16,194 nt of DNA, from NCBI GenBank assembly GCA_016713725.1, contig JADJOO010000031.1:1-16194 (forward strand), given 5' to 3'. The stretch's first letter is position 1, and each line of letters begins with the position of its first letter. The notes beneath the pieces are model-generated. The model worked only from the letters and a program-made list of their open reading frames with translations. It searched no databases and was not told the DNA's origin. The position numbers and the translations under genes are program-made. Positions 7,876-16,194 of the stretch are shown piece after piece. The DNA is from Pseudomonadota bacterium. Its GTDB lineage: Bacteria > Pseudomonadota > Gammaproteobacteria > Steroidobacterales > Steroidobacteraceae.

Positions 7876-9595
7876 TCAGCCGATGGAAGCGCGTCTGCGC
7901 CGCCGGGCCATCAATGCAACCAGGCCAAGCGCGAGGCTCCCTAAGCCCAGGCTGCCGCCACCACCACCACCACCGCTGTTCGAGGGCGGGGGCGGCGGGG
8001 GCGGTGCCGCCGCTCCAGTCGACACGACCAGCGCGACCGCGGAGCCGGCCACCACGTTCGTTCCCGCCGCCGGGTTTTGACTGATCACGCTGCCCGAAGC
8101 CACCGTGGCACTCGACTGCTGTGAAATCGTGCCGATCGCCAGCCCTGCAAACGAGATCGCCGTGGTCGCTGCCGCCTGCGTCATGCTCACGACGTTCGGT
8201 GCGGCCACCGGGCCCGTCGGCACAATCAGCGAGACCGCCGAGCCGGCTGTCACGTTGGTCCCCGCGCTCGGGTTCTGGCTGATCACGCTGCCCGCAGGCA
8301 CGGTCGCGCTGGACGATTGTGAGACCGTACCGAGCACCAGACCTGCGCTGGTGATCGCCGTGGTCGCCGCCGGCTGCGTCAGATTCAGCACGTTCGGCAC
8401 CGCTACCGGTCCGGCTGTTGGCACCGGCCCTGTCGAGACCACCAAGTTCAGCGCTGAACCTGCCGCCACGCCCACCCCGGCTGACGGGTTCTGGCTGCTC
8501 ACGCGGCCCGCAGGCACCGTTGCGCTCGACTGTTGCGTCACCGTGCCGACCACGAGGGTTGCGCTGGTGATCGCCGTAGTTGCAGCCGCCTGCGTCTGGT
8601 TAACCACGTTCGGCACCGTCACTGGACCGGTCGTGGCGTCACAACGCGTGAACCGGGTTTCGGTCGTCTGACCGGCGACCGTGACCGACAGCGTGTGCTG
8701 ATTGCAGTCGGTGATGGACGAGACGAAGCTCAGCAGGTAGCCGTTGTCGAGCCGGCTGGAAATCGTTACGTACGCATCGGTGACCTCGGCCGGACTCGGC
8801 GCCGAGATAAAGTTGCCGCCAGTCCTTGCCGCGAGGGCATTCATCACGTTGCTTCCAGTCGTGCCGGGCGTGCCCACAGCGATTGTGAACAATGGAATGC
8901 CCAGGCTGCTCGCCTTGTCGAGGACGAAACTCTGGGTATTGATCGAAGCGTTGTCCAGACCGTCACTGATCGCGACCACCGCCTTGGGTCCGGTCGGCAG
9001 GGTGACGCCGGCCGGCGGCGACACGAAATGGTCCAGCGCGACGTTGATGCCGTCGTACAAGTTGGATGAATTGGCGGCACTGCCGGGGTAGGGCAGCATT
9101 GCCGCATTCACCAGCTGGTCAGTACCCGCTCCCCCGTCGACCAGCGTGAACGGCTGCACGATCGATGCCCCGGCCGGATTGGCGAGGTTGAACTTGACGA
9201 TGGCCGCGTAATCGCCCGGGCTCATGGAGTTTATGAAATCGACGACCGCGCCTTCCATGGCGGCGAGCGCGGTGGCATTCAAGCTCGCGCTGTAGTCCAT
9301 GACGAACACAACCGAGACATTCGTGGCCGGATTCTCGGACGGCGGCAGCGAGAAGTCGGACGGCTGGATCGTGAGCAGGGTACCGTCCAGCGTCACCGTG
9401 AAGCTGCTTGCCGTGAGCCCACCCACAGGATTGCCTGCACTGTCGGTGACGGTCACGTAGGCCTGGATCGGATCGCTGATGGTCGGGACTCGACGCGCAG
9501 GTCGACGGCCGCGCTTGCGGGGCCAGCGATGAACGCTGCAGCCAGCAACAACAGCGCAGCCAGCCAGGCGGTCAGTTGCCCGCACGAGCGCGCAT
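7876..9595 (-). CDS. Secreted VWA-domain protein with three PASTA domains and GlyGly-CTERM-like tail
   Basis: The start ATG at 9595 gives MRARAG, then after a frame change near 9575 a clear signal peptide (LTAWLAALLLLAAAFIAGP, cleavage near ASA). A second change near 9490 leads into SDPIQAYVTVTDSAGNPVGG, an Ig-like strand region. The VWA domain follows with the MIDAS motif DYSAS (DxSxS) and ISDGLDN, implying Mg-dependent ligand binding. Three PASTA units of about 60 residues come next, beginning VPNVVNQTQ, VPNVLNLTQ and APNVVSMTQ. The end has seven Pro, seven Gly, a hydrophobic helix SLGLGSLALGLVALMA and five Arg. That is the layout of GlyGly-CTERM (rhombosortase) signals. About 573 residues after correction. 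PASTA domains are best known from Gram-positive kinases and PBPs, so this combination is unusual. An adhesive or envelope-anchored role is inferred. Confidence 0.82.
8023..8616 (-). repeat. Three tandem PASTA-encoding repeats
   Basis: Three 180-bp units (8437-8616, 8221-8400 and 8023-8202 in coding order) encode 60-residue PASTA domains, joined by linkers of 12 and 6 residues. All share the TQxAATTAI, SSATV and SQNPxAG blocks. The strong similarity suggests recent internal duplication, and such repeats can recombine or collapse in assembly. Confidence 0.75.
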
Positions 9596-9619
9596 GTCAA
9601 GTCGTCCGGTCGCTGGATG

Positions 9620-9625
9620 AATATA
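9620..9625 (-). promoter_or_regulatory. Possible -10 element of the VWA gene
   Basis: On the minus strand TATATT lies 24 nt before the proposed ATG, in an AT-rich patch between GC-rich flanks. No convincing -35 is placed at 17 bp. An imperfect dyad AACAATG/CGTTGTT overlaps the spacer. The remaining 9626-9791 shows no gene. Confidence 0.25.
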
Positions 9626-9791
9626 AGAAGGAAAACAACGGGGACATTGTTGCGCTCATGGAGGGGTAGACGTTCCTTGGATACATGGTTTGGTTTGATT
9701 GCGCGGATCTCGGCAGGTTTGAGACCCATGCACGAGCGTACGAAACTCCCCGGTGGTTGTTCCGTGAACCGCATCACAAATTGTCTGGAGT

Positions 9792-9866
9792 TGGCTCCGA
9801 CACCTGGATTCGAACCAGGGACCCGCTGATTAACAGTCAGCTGCTCTACCGCTGAGCTATGTCGGA
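9792..9866 (-). tRNA. tRNA-Asn (anticodon GUU)
   Basis: The reverse strand folds into a complete 75-nt tRNA. Acceptor TCCGACA pairs with TGTCGGA, the discriminator is G and the CCA end is encoded. The D stem is GCTC/GAGC, the anticodon stem GCTGA/TCAGC with loop CTGTTAA (anticodon GTT), and the T arm CCTGG-TTCGAAT-CCAGG. All stems are fully paired, with no sign of indels. It lies downstream of the aminotransferase gene on the same strand but has its own promoter. Confidence 0.97.
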
Positions 9867-9887
9867 ACGGTTGTGAGAGAGCCGCCA

Positions 9888-9916
9888 ATTTTGCGATTGG
9901 CAGCCCTTTTAGTCAA
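9888..9916 (-). promoter_or_regulatory. Sigma-70-like promoter of tRNA-Asn
   Basis: On the minus strand TTGACT (9911-9916, 5 of 6 to consensus) and CAAAAT (9888-9893, 4 of 6) are separated by exactly 17 bp. This predicts a start about 15 nt before the tRNA, in the short gap after the aminotransferase stop. It is the best promoter in the window. Confidence 0.6.
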
Positions 9917-9931
9917 GGCAAGCCGTGCTCC

Positions 9932-11117
9932 TCACGCTCCGGCGAGCGCCTTGCCCATGCGCGCCAGCGCCTGTTCCAGCGTCTGCATGCTCACCGCGAA
10001 CGAGAAGCGGATGTGCCCCGGCGCGCCGAAGCCCGAGCCCGGCACGCCAGCCACGCCGGCCTGCTCGAGCAGGAATTCCGCGAACGCGTTGTCGTCGGCC
10101 AGGCCGCGCATGTGGATCGCTTCGCTGACGTCACACCAGGCGTAGAACGTGCCGGCCGCCGGCAGGACTTTGAAGCCGGGCAGGGCATTGAGGCCGGCAT
10201 TGAAGTAATCGTGCCGCGCCTTGAAATGCTTGTTCATCTCCGCGACACACGCCTGTTCGCCATTCAATGCCGCAGTGGCCGCTTTCTGCGAGATCGACAC
10301 CGGGTTCGAGGTGCACTGGCTCTGGATGGTCGACATTGCCGTCACGATCTCGACCGGGCCGCCGCAGTAGCCAATGCGCCAGCCGGTCATTGCGTAGCTC
10401 TTCGACACGCCGTTGATCGTCACCGTTCTGTCGTAGAGATCCGGGCAGGCCGTAAGGAAACTGCAGAACGGCTCCGGCGCCCAGTAGATGTGCTCGTACA
10501 TGTCGTCGGTGGCGATGATCACGCGCGGGTGCTTGCGCAATACCGCTGCGATCGCCTCGAGTTCGGCGCGCGTGTAAGCCGCGCCTGTCGGGTTGCTCGG
10601 GCTGTTGAGCATGAAGACACGGGTTTTCGCAGTGATCGCGGCTTCGAGCTGGGCGGGCGTGATCTTGTAGCCCTGTTCGGGGCCCGCGTAGGGCATGACC
10701 GGCACGCCGTCGGCGAGCAGCGCCATGTCCGGGTACGAGACCCAGTACGGCGCGGGGATCACGACCTCGTCGCCCGGATCGATCACCGCCATGAACAGGT
10801 TGTAGATCGTCTGCTTCGCGCCGGTCGAGGCCATGATCTGCGGGCGCGTGTAGGTAATGTCGTTGTCGCGCTTGAACTTCGCGATGATCGCGTCCTTCAG
10901 CTCCGGGATGCCTTCCACCGCCGTGTAGCGCGTGAAGCCGTTGCGGATCGCGTCCACGCCTGCGTCGGCAATGTGCGTCAGGGTGTCGAAGTCCGGCTCG
11001 CCAATCCCAGCCCGATGATGTCGTGCCCCTCGGCTTTGAGTCTGGCCACGCGACCGGTGAGGGCGACGGTCGGGACGGCTTGACGCGCTTGACGCGCTCG
11101 GCGAGTTGGACGGGCAC
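9932..11117 (-). CDS. Class I PLP-dependent aminotransferase (aspartate aminotransferase type)
   Basis: This fold-type I aminotransferase interconverts aspartate/oxaloacetate (or related amino acids) with glutamate/2-oxoglutarate. The order of landmarks matches the aspartate aminotransferase family: GLGIGEPDFDTLTHI, TRYTAVEGIPELKDAI, ASTGAKQTIYN, VIPAPYWVSYPDM, NSPSNPTGAAYT, then SKSYAMTGWRIGY, whose Lys forms the PLP Schiff base, and SGFGAPGHIRFSFA. I chose the GTG at 11117 (VPVQLAERVKRVKPS), because the in-frame ATG at 11150 overlaps a good -10 element. Two base losses near 11070 and 11010 disturb the first 35 codons; the rest is continuous. The corrected length of about 395 is normal. It is divergent from uvrB. 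Confidence 0.9.
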
Positions 11118-11148
11118 TGTGGATTCCGGGGGATGAAATGGACGGCGC

Positions 11149-11177
11149 ATTTTAGGCTAATCTTCTGGACCACCCAA
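11149..11177 (-). promoter_or_regulatory. Candidate promoter of the aminotransferase gene
   Basis: On the minus strand TTGGGT (11172-11177) and TAAAAT (11149-11154, 5 of 6) are 17 bp apart. They predict a transcript start near 11142, about 25 nt before the GTG start at 11117. This supports the GTG over the upstream ATG. Confidence 0.45.
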
Positions 11178-11208
11178 GGCAGATGACACCGATCGGCGGC
11201 ACACACGG

Positions 11209-14200
11209 ATGACCGACGTTCCCCGCGCTTTTCAATTGCAGTCTGGCTACCTGCCGGCGGGCGATCAGCCCGAGGCGATCGCGAGCCTGGTCGAAGGGTT
11301 GCGCAATGGATTGGCGCACCAGACGTTGCTGGGTGTGACCGGGAGCGGGAAGAGCATTGGATACGACGATGAGGTCTATATCGTCCGAGCACTGTGAGGG
11401 ACAGAGCCGGGCTTCACTAGTCCGCGCGGGACCGTTCATCGACAAATCTCATGGCTGAACACGGTGCTGCCAAGGTTGGTGGCGGTGACACGGAGAGCTA
11501 CGGATGCGTCGATCGGGCCTTCTCGACCCATGCCTTCGACGTACGGCGAGGCGTCGCGGGACTCCACCGCGTTGGTGCGTTTCTTCGACATCGTGCGCCG
11601 GATCGGATGTACGAATTGGAGACTCGTTGCGGCCGCGCGGTCACTCTGACGGGAGACCATAACCTCTGGGTGCTACGTGACGGGATGCCCGTGTTGGTTC
11701 GCACCGATGAGGCTTTGGCGACAGACTGCGTTCCTGTGCCCGAGACCATGGGGAGCACCGGCGACCTGCGCGTACTCGACGTGTTGCCGTACCTGTCCGG
11801 CACGAAGTTGTCGGTATTCGCGGACGAGTCCGTCCTCGCTTATGTGGCGTCCGGCGGGCAGGCCGAATTCGCGGATGTCATTCGGGCGAGTGGGCTCAAT
11901 CCTTATGCCAAGCTGTTCGCGATTCGCAACGGTATTCGGGGTCGGGGCATCAAGGTTTATCAGTTCATTCGGCTCGGTCTGTATCACTCCGCAGCGCAGA
12001 TGGCTGGCGCGTCGGCGGCAAGCTCGAGCGCTGCCGTATCCCTGCCGCACTGCCCCTTTCGGACAAAGTACTTCGCTTGTTTGGCTATTACATTGCGGAA
12101 GGGAATTCGCAGCCGCGGTACGTCGTGCTGTCCAACCGTCATCCGGTGCTGCGTCAGCGCATTGAAAGTCCCTGGCGAGCCTGGGCATCCCGTACCACAT
12201 CCGTGCGTGCAGCGACTATTCGGTTACATCCACAGCACTCGCGAAGTTGCTCAGCAAGTCGTCTGGTTCGAATGCTTACAACAATCGCCTGCCTGACTTC
12301 TGTCCCCAGCTGGCAGATTCGTCACTGGGGACGATGTTGCTCGCGTACTTCTACGGCGACGGGACGGTCAGCTCCAATGGCGAAGTCATCGCCACGACCG
12401 CTAGCCGGGCGCTGGCGTCGGATCTCGCCTACGCGCTGAAGCGGTTTGGTATCCATGCGCGACTGCGTACACGCAGGAAAAGGGCCACTAATTCAGCGCA
12501 TTCGGGCGGAACCTATTTCGACGTCTGCGTATCGGGCGGGGAGGATATCGCACGGTATGCGGACTCGGTCGGATTCGATCATCCGGAGAAGTCATCGAAG
12601 CTGAGTGGCTTTCTGCAGCGTCAGGCAAATACGAATGTCGATCTGGTGCCCATTGCGCCGGAATCACTCAGGTACTTGCGAGCGTCGCTTGGCTTGACGA
12701 TGAAGGCGCTGGGTAAGGCGAGCGGTGTCAGCCGCTGTGCGATCAGCATGATTGAGGGTGGCAAGCGCAAGCCGAGTCGGCGTCTGCTGCGCCGTTTGCT
12801 TGCCGCGCTCGCCGCCGCGGCCGACAACCAGCCGGTAGCGGATTTCGCCTGGTGGGGCGCATTGAGGCAATTGAACAACCTGTGGCGTGCGCTGGACACA
12901 GGTCAGTAGCGCGGACCGTCGACTATCCACATCCGTATGTGTACGACCTTTCGGTACCCGGACCGAGACGTTTCTAGCGGGGCACGGAGGTGCGATCGTC
13001 CACAATACGTTCAGCATCGCAAACGTGATCCAGCAGGTGCAACGGCCGACGCTGGTGATGGTGCACAACAAGACACTGGCCGCGCAGCTGTACGGTGAGT
13101 TCAAGGAGTACTTTCCCAACAACTCGGTCGAGTACTTCGTCAGCTACTACGATTACTACCAGCCGGAGGCGTACGTTCCTTCGTCAGACACGTTCATCGA
13201 GAAAGACGCCTCGATCAACGAACACATCGAGCAGATGCGGCTTTCGGCCACCAAGGCACTGCTCGAGCGGCCTGACTCGATCATCGTCGCGACCGTATCG
13301 GCAATCTACGGCTATCGGCGACCCGAAGGCTTACCTGAGCATGGTCCTGCATCTCGTCCGCGGGGAGCGGATCGACCAGCGCAAGCTGCTGCGCCGGCTC
13401 ACGGACATGCAATACACCAGAAACGAGCTCGACCTCACGCAGGGCACGTACCGCGTGCGCGGTGACGTCATCGACGTCTTCCCGGCCGAATCCGAGCGCG
13501 AGGCCGTGCGCATCGAACTGTTCGACGACAGAGGTGAACCGCCACCGACATTGTTCGACTACCTGCCGCCGGGCGCGCTGCTGGTCGTTGACGAAAGCCA
13601 CGTCACGATCCCACAGATCGGTGGCATGTATCGCGGCGACCGCTCACGCAAGGAAACGCTGGTGCAGTACGGCTTTCGCCTGCCGTCGGCGCTCGACAAC
13701 CGGCCGCTGCGCTTCGACGAGTGGGAGGCGCTCGCACCGCAGATGATCTTCGTCTCGGCCACGCCCGGCCCGTACGAACTGAGCCACGCGGCCGGCGACA
13801 TCGTCGAACAGGTCGTGCGTCCGACGGGGCTGGTCGATCCCGAAGTCGAGATCCGTCCGGTGCGCACGCAGGTCGACGACGTGCTGTCCGAGATTCACCG
13901 CTGTGTCGCGGCGCAGCAGCGAGTGCTGATCACCACGCTCACCAAGCGCATGGCCGAGGACCTCACCGACTACCTGAACGAGCACGGCGTGAAGGTTCGT
14001 TACCTGCACTCGGACATCGAGACGTCGAACGCGTCGAGATCATCCGCGACCTGCGCCTGGGTAAAGTTCGACGTGCTGGTCGGCATTAACCTGCTGCGCG
14101 AGGGCACTTCGACATGCCGGAGGTTGCGCTGGTCGCGATCCTCGATGCCGACAAAGAGGGGTTCCTGCGGTCCACAGGTGCGCTGATCCAGACGATCAGG

Positions 14201-14602
14201 CCGGGCCGCGCGCAACGTGCATGGCCGCGCGATTCTCTACGCCGACCGCGTGACGGGCTCGATGCAGCGGGCAATTGACGCGACCCGCATCGCCGCCGGG
14301 CGAAACAGGTCGAGTACAACCTGAAGCACGGCATCACGCCGCAATCGATCGTCAAGGCCGTGCAGGACATCATGGAAGGCGCCCGCGGCGATGGCGAGCG
14401 GGATGGCCGCCGCGGCCTGGCGGTGGACGAGGGCGACCTGCTGCTCGCGCCGGAGCAGGCCATGAAGCGGATCAAAAAGCTCGAGGCCGAGATGTACAAG
14501 CACGCCCGCAACCTCGAGTTCGAGGAGGCGGCCCGGCTTCGCGACCAGATCGAGAAGCTGCGGCATAAGGCGTTCGGCTTACCCGGCACGATGGCGGGGT
14601 AG
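11209..14602 (+). CDS. uvrB: UvrB, excinuclease ABC subunit B, interrupted by an intein
   Basis: UvrB is the damage-verifying ATPase of nucleotide excision repair, working with UvrA and UvrC. The first 48 residues (FQLQSGYLPAGDQPEAIASL, LLGVTGSGK) end inside the Walker A loop. The protein resumes at 13007 with TFSIANVIQQVQRPTLV, so the host part is 48 plus about 531 residues around an intein (11353-13006). Conserved UvrB blocks follow: FVSYYDYYQPEAYVP (beta-hairpin), RGDVIDVFPAES, LLVVDESHVTIPQIGGMYRG, LVQYGFRLPSALDNRPL, IFVSATPGPYEL, LVGINLLREG and the C-terminal UVR helix pair (YKHARNLEFEEAARLRDQIE). About 98 residues normally between ELFDD and GEPPPTLFDYLP are absent at 13529-13536. Frame changes occur near 11395, 11455, 11975, 12165, 12905, 12955, 13313, 14030, 14108, 14205 and 14285. 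As read, it encodes no full product; if the indels are errors, splicing would restore UvrB. Confidence 0.9.
11353..13006 (+). mobile_element. Intein with LAGLIDADG homing endonuclease and HTH, in the UvrB P-loop
   Basis: This in-frame protein-splicing element is about 551 residues long. It starts with Ser1 (SIGYDDEVYIVR, block A), has block B as ELETRCGRAVTLTGDHNLWVL (TxxH type, TGDH) and ends VYDLSVPG...ETFLAGHGGAIVHN, with penultimate His and terminal Asn, followed by Thr as the +1 residue. Removing it joins GVTGSGK to TFSIANV, exactly the UvrB Walker A sequence. The endonuclease carries two LAGLIDADG motifs, LFGYYIAEGN (about 12077) and LLAYFYGDGT (about 12340), each with its acidic residue (E and D). 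An HTH segment follows at 12673-12822. Several single-base shifts interrupt the reading, but all splicing and catalytic residues survive, so the element was probably active until recently and the shifts are probably errors. Confidence 0.9.
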
Positions 14603-14702
14603 GGGATAGAGAAATAGGGGACGCTCACCTATTTCCATTTCAGAAATAGGCAGGCGTCCCTATTTCTTGATAGGTGAGCGTCCCCTATTTCCGACTATCC
14701 CC
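14602..14702. repeat. REP-like inverted repeat between uvrB and tRNA-Val
   Basis: A 21-nt perfect inverted repeat (14612-14632 against 14670-14690) is enclosed by outer arms GGGGATAG/CTATCCCC. Inside is a smaller hairpin, CCTATTTC/GAAATAGG (14628-14650), and an extra partial copy of GCGTCCCTATTTC. The unit reads like the REP/BIME elements mobilised by RAYT transposases in gammaproteobacteria; no transposase gene is present here. Lying right at the uvrB stop codon, it may also end or stabilise that transcript. Confidence 0.75.
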
Positions 14703-14753
14703 CAACCCCTATCCCTTTCCCTTCTGTTCCTGTATCCTCCGCGGCTCGTTTGA

Positions 14754-14827
14754 GGGCGCATAGCTCAACGGTAGAGGCACTACCTTGACATGGTAGGGGT
14801 CCGTGGTTTAGATCCTTGCACCCACCA
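14754..14827 (+). tRNA. tRNA-Val (anticodon GAC), imperfect as read
   Basis: GGGCGCA begins the acceptor, then GCTC-AACGGTA-GAG, anticodon arm CTACC-TTGACAT-GGTAG (anticodon GAC, valine), variable GGGTC, T arm CGTGG-TTTAGAT and an ACCA end. Two places do not fold: one extra G after GAG in the D stem, and CCTTGCACCC where CCACGTGCGCCC would pair with the T stem and acceptor. The corrected form would be 75 nt. This looks like the same indel noise seen in the neighbouring genes. A weak -10 (TATCCT at 14733) lies upstream. Confidence 0.8.
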
Positions 14828-14871
14828 CGATCCCGGCACCTGGGTCATCGTGAATCGACGGTTACAAGGCG

Positions 14872-16194
14872 ATGCCGAGTCATCACACTGCCCTGACGGC
14901 AGCCAACGCCAGCTTCGAGCAACCCGTGACCGTGGCAGGCGTTGCCGCGAACATCGGTGCCGGACTCGCCAAGGCTGCGCTCGCCGGCCGGGTCGACGGC
15001 AAGCTCGTGGATACCTCGCACGTCGTCGACCATGACGCCGCGGTATCGATCGTCACCGGCAAGGGGATCCCGACGGGCTCAGAAATCATCCGTCACTCCA
15101 CGGCTCACCTGCTCGCGCAGGCCTTGCGGGCCGTTACCCCGAAGCGCAGGTCCATCGGCCCCGTGATCGAGGACGGCTCCTCCACTGCGATTTCGCTTTC
15201 AGCCGGCCGTTACGCCGGAAGACCTCGCAGTTCGAAGCGAAGATGCGAGCTGGCCAGGCCGTACTCAAGGTCGAGCGCAAGCTCATACCGCGCGACAAGG
15301 CCCGTCGAGACGTTCAGGAAACTCGGCGAGCACTACAAGGCCGAAATCATCGCAACATCCCTGCGAACGAAGACTATCAGCCTGTACGGACAGGGCGACT
15401 GGATTTCGACCTGTGCCGCGGTCCGCACGTGCCCAGCACGGGCAAGCTCAACGCCTTCAAGCTCATGAAGGTCGCGGGCACTACTGGCGGGGCGACTCCC
15501 GAAGAACGCAATGCTCCAGCGCATCTACGGCACCGCTTGGGCAGACGAAAGCGCTGAAGGCCTACCTCACGCGCCTCAGGAAGCCGAAAAGCGCGACCAT
15601 CGCCGCGTACGGGTCCCGACCTCGGCCTGTTCCACACGCAGGAAGAGGCGGTGGGCAGCGTGTTCTGGCGCGAAGGGACACACCCTCTGGCGCACAGTCG
15701 AAACCTACATGCGCAACCGGCTCGAGCAGTCGGGCTACGTCGAGGTCAAGACGACGCAGCTGCTCGACCGCGTGCTGTGGGAGTCGGGCCGCTGGGAAAA
15801 CTACCGGCCCAACATGTTCATCGCCGAATCCGAGGATCGCATTCTCGCGGTCAAGCCGATGAACTGCCCGGGCCACGTGCTCATCTATCGCCAGGGCATC
15901 AAGTCGTACCGCGGCCTGCCGCTACGCATCGCGGGAGTTCGGTTCGTGCCATCCCAACGAGCCTTCGGGTTCGCTGCATGGCCTGATGCGCGTGCGTGCG
16001 TTCACGCAGGACGGCGCACATCTTCTGCACCGAAGACGAGGTCAACGCCGAGACTGTCGCGTTCTGCGACCTGCTCATGAGCGTCTACAAAGGACTTCGG
16101 GGTTCGAGGAAATCAGCGTCAAGTTCTCGGACCGCACGGCCAAGCGCGCGGGCAGCGACGCCGCTGGGACAGGCCGAAGCGGCCCTCAAGTCGG
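14872..16194 (+). CDS. thrS: Threonyl-tRNA synthetase, N-terminal two thirds (frameshifted, runs off the right end)
   Basis: ThrRS charges tRNA-Thr and edits mischarged Ser. The ATG at 14872 follows AAGG by a few bases. The TGS domain is FEQPVTVAGVAANIGAGLAK and DGKLVDTSHVVDHDA; the editing domain begins IIRHSTAHLLAQA with its His pair. IGPVIEDG, KVERKLIPRDKA, LGEHYKAEIIA, then DLCRGPHVPSTGKLNAFKLM follow. In the class II catalytic core, TLWRTVETYMRNRLEQSGYV, KTTQLLDRVLWESGRWENY and AVKPMNCPGHVLIYRQGI are readable, including the zinc-ligand Cys in MNCPGH. These blocks lie in all three frames with ten or more changes, the densest in the window. About 441 of some 640 residues are inside. It follows tRNA-Val by 44 bp. 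Confidence 0.9.

Noticed and set aside
8023..8616. CRISPR-like array
   Set aside because: The repeats are 180-bp coding PASTA units, with no short repeats or unique spacers.
9596..9888. Upstream extension of the VWA protein to a start at 9888
   Set aside because: The extra frame runs straight through the tRNA-Asn gene on the same strand and lacks a signal peptide; the frame-corrected ATG at 9595 gives a proper one.
9884..9901. Hairpin GCCAAT/ATTGGC as a terminator of the aminotransferase gene
   Set aside because: On the minus strand no U tract follows, and it overlaps the well-spaced promoter of tRNA-Asn.
11118..11150. ATG at 11150 as the aminotransferase start
   Set aside because: It overlaps the TAAAAT -10 element, lacks a ribosome site, and adds MRRPFHPPEST, which is not part of the family.
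11209..11397. Short stand-alone 62-residue P-loop protein
   Set aside because: It is the N-terminal extein of UvrB plus the first 14 intein residues, ended by a frame change.
686..16194. Programmed frameshifting or alternative code as the cause of the broken frames
   Set aside because: Shifts occur at many unrelated sites in both directions and also break a tRNA, without slippery-site plus stem-loop signatures; sequence error explains them more simply.

Overview
The window looks like a chromosomal piece of a high-GC proteobacterium, probably a gammaproteobacterium. This is inferred from gene content: an aminotransferase / uvrB / tRNA-Val / thrS block, a REP-like palindrome of the gammaproteobacterial kind, and a secreted protein with a GlyGly-CTERM-like tail. 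Nearly every long gene is interrupted by single-base frame changes whose flanks read as uninterrupted conserved protein. The density rises to the right (uvrB, thrS). I read most of these as residual assembly indels, so the genes are given as full-length CDSs with their breaks named.

Left region (1-5090): a small accessory biosynthetic locus. It starts with the glutaminase end of an asparagine-synthase-like amidotransferase (minus strand, runs off the left edge), divergent from a PadR-type regulator. A gene-poor stretch follows, holding a 52-bp degenerate copy of the next gene's start, then an extended-SDR NAD-dependent epimerase/dehydratase. After it come a stand-alone acyl carrier protein, a left-handed beta-helix acyltransferase and an AMP-forming acyl ligase, tightly packed. 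The set suggests activation of an acyl group, loading onto the carrier, and transfer to a sugar or similar acceptor. Two near-identical 19-bp dyads, one downstream of padR and one upstream of the carrier gene, are candidate shared operators.

Middle region (5124-9595, all minus strand): an AglD/YbhN-type multi-pass membrane protein; an exported protein with four internal repeats joined to an SGNH/GDSL hydrolase; and an exported von Willebrand A protein with three PASTA domains and a Pro/Gly-rich C-terminal sorting-like tail. A strong hairpin follows the last of these.

Right region (9792-16194): tRNA-Asn(GUU) with a good sigma-70-like promoter, an aspartate-type PLP aminotransferase, then divergently uvrB, a REP-like inverted repeat, tRNA-Val(GAC) and thrS (cut by the right edge). 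The standout is uvrB. A full-size intein of about 550 residues sits exactly inside the Walker A motif, between the P-loop lysine and the following threonine. It keeps all recognisable splicing residues, two LAGLIDADG motifs and an unexpected Cro/C1-type helix-turn-helix. The same uvrB also lacks about 98 residues that are otherwise conserved in the family. No CRISPR array, rRNA or insertion-sequence transposase was seen.
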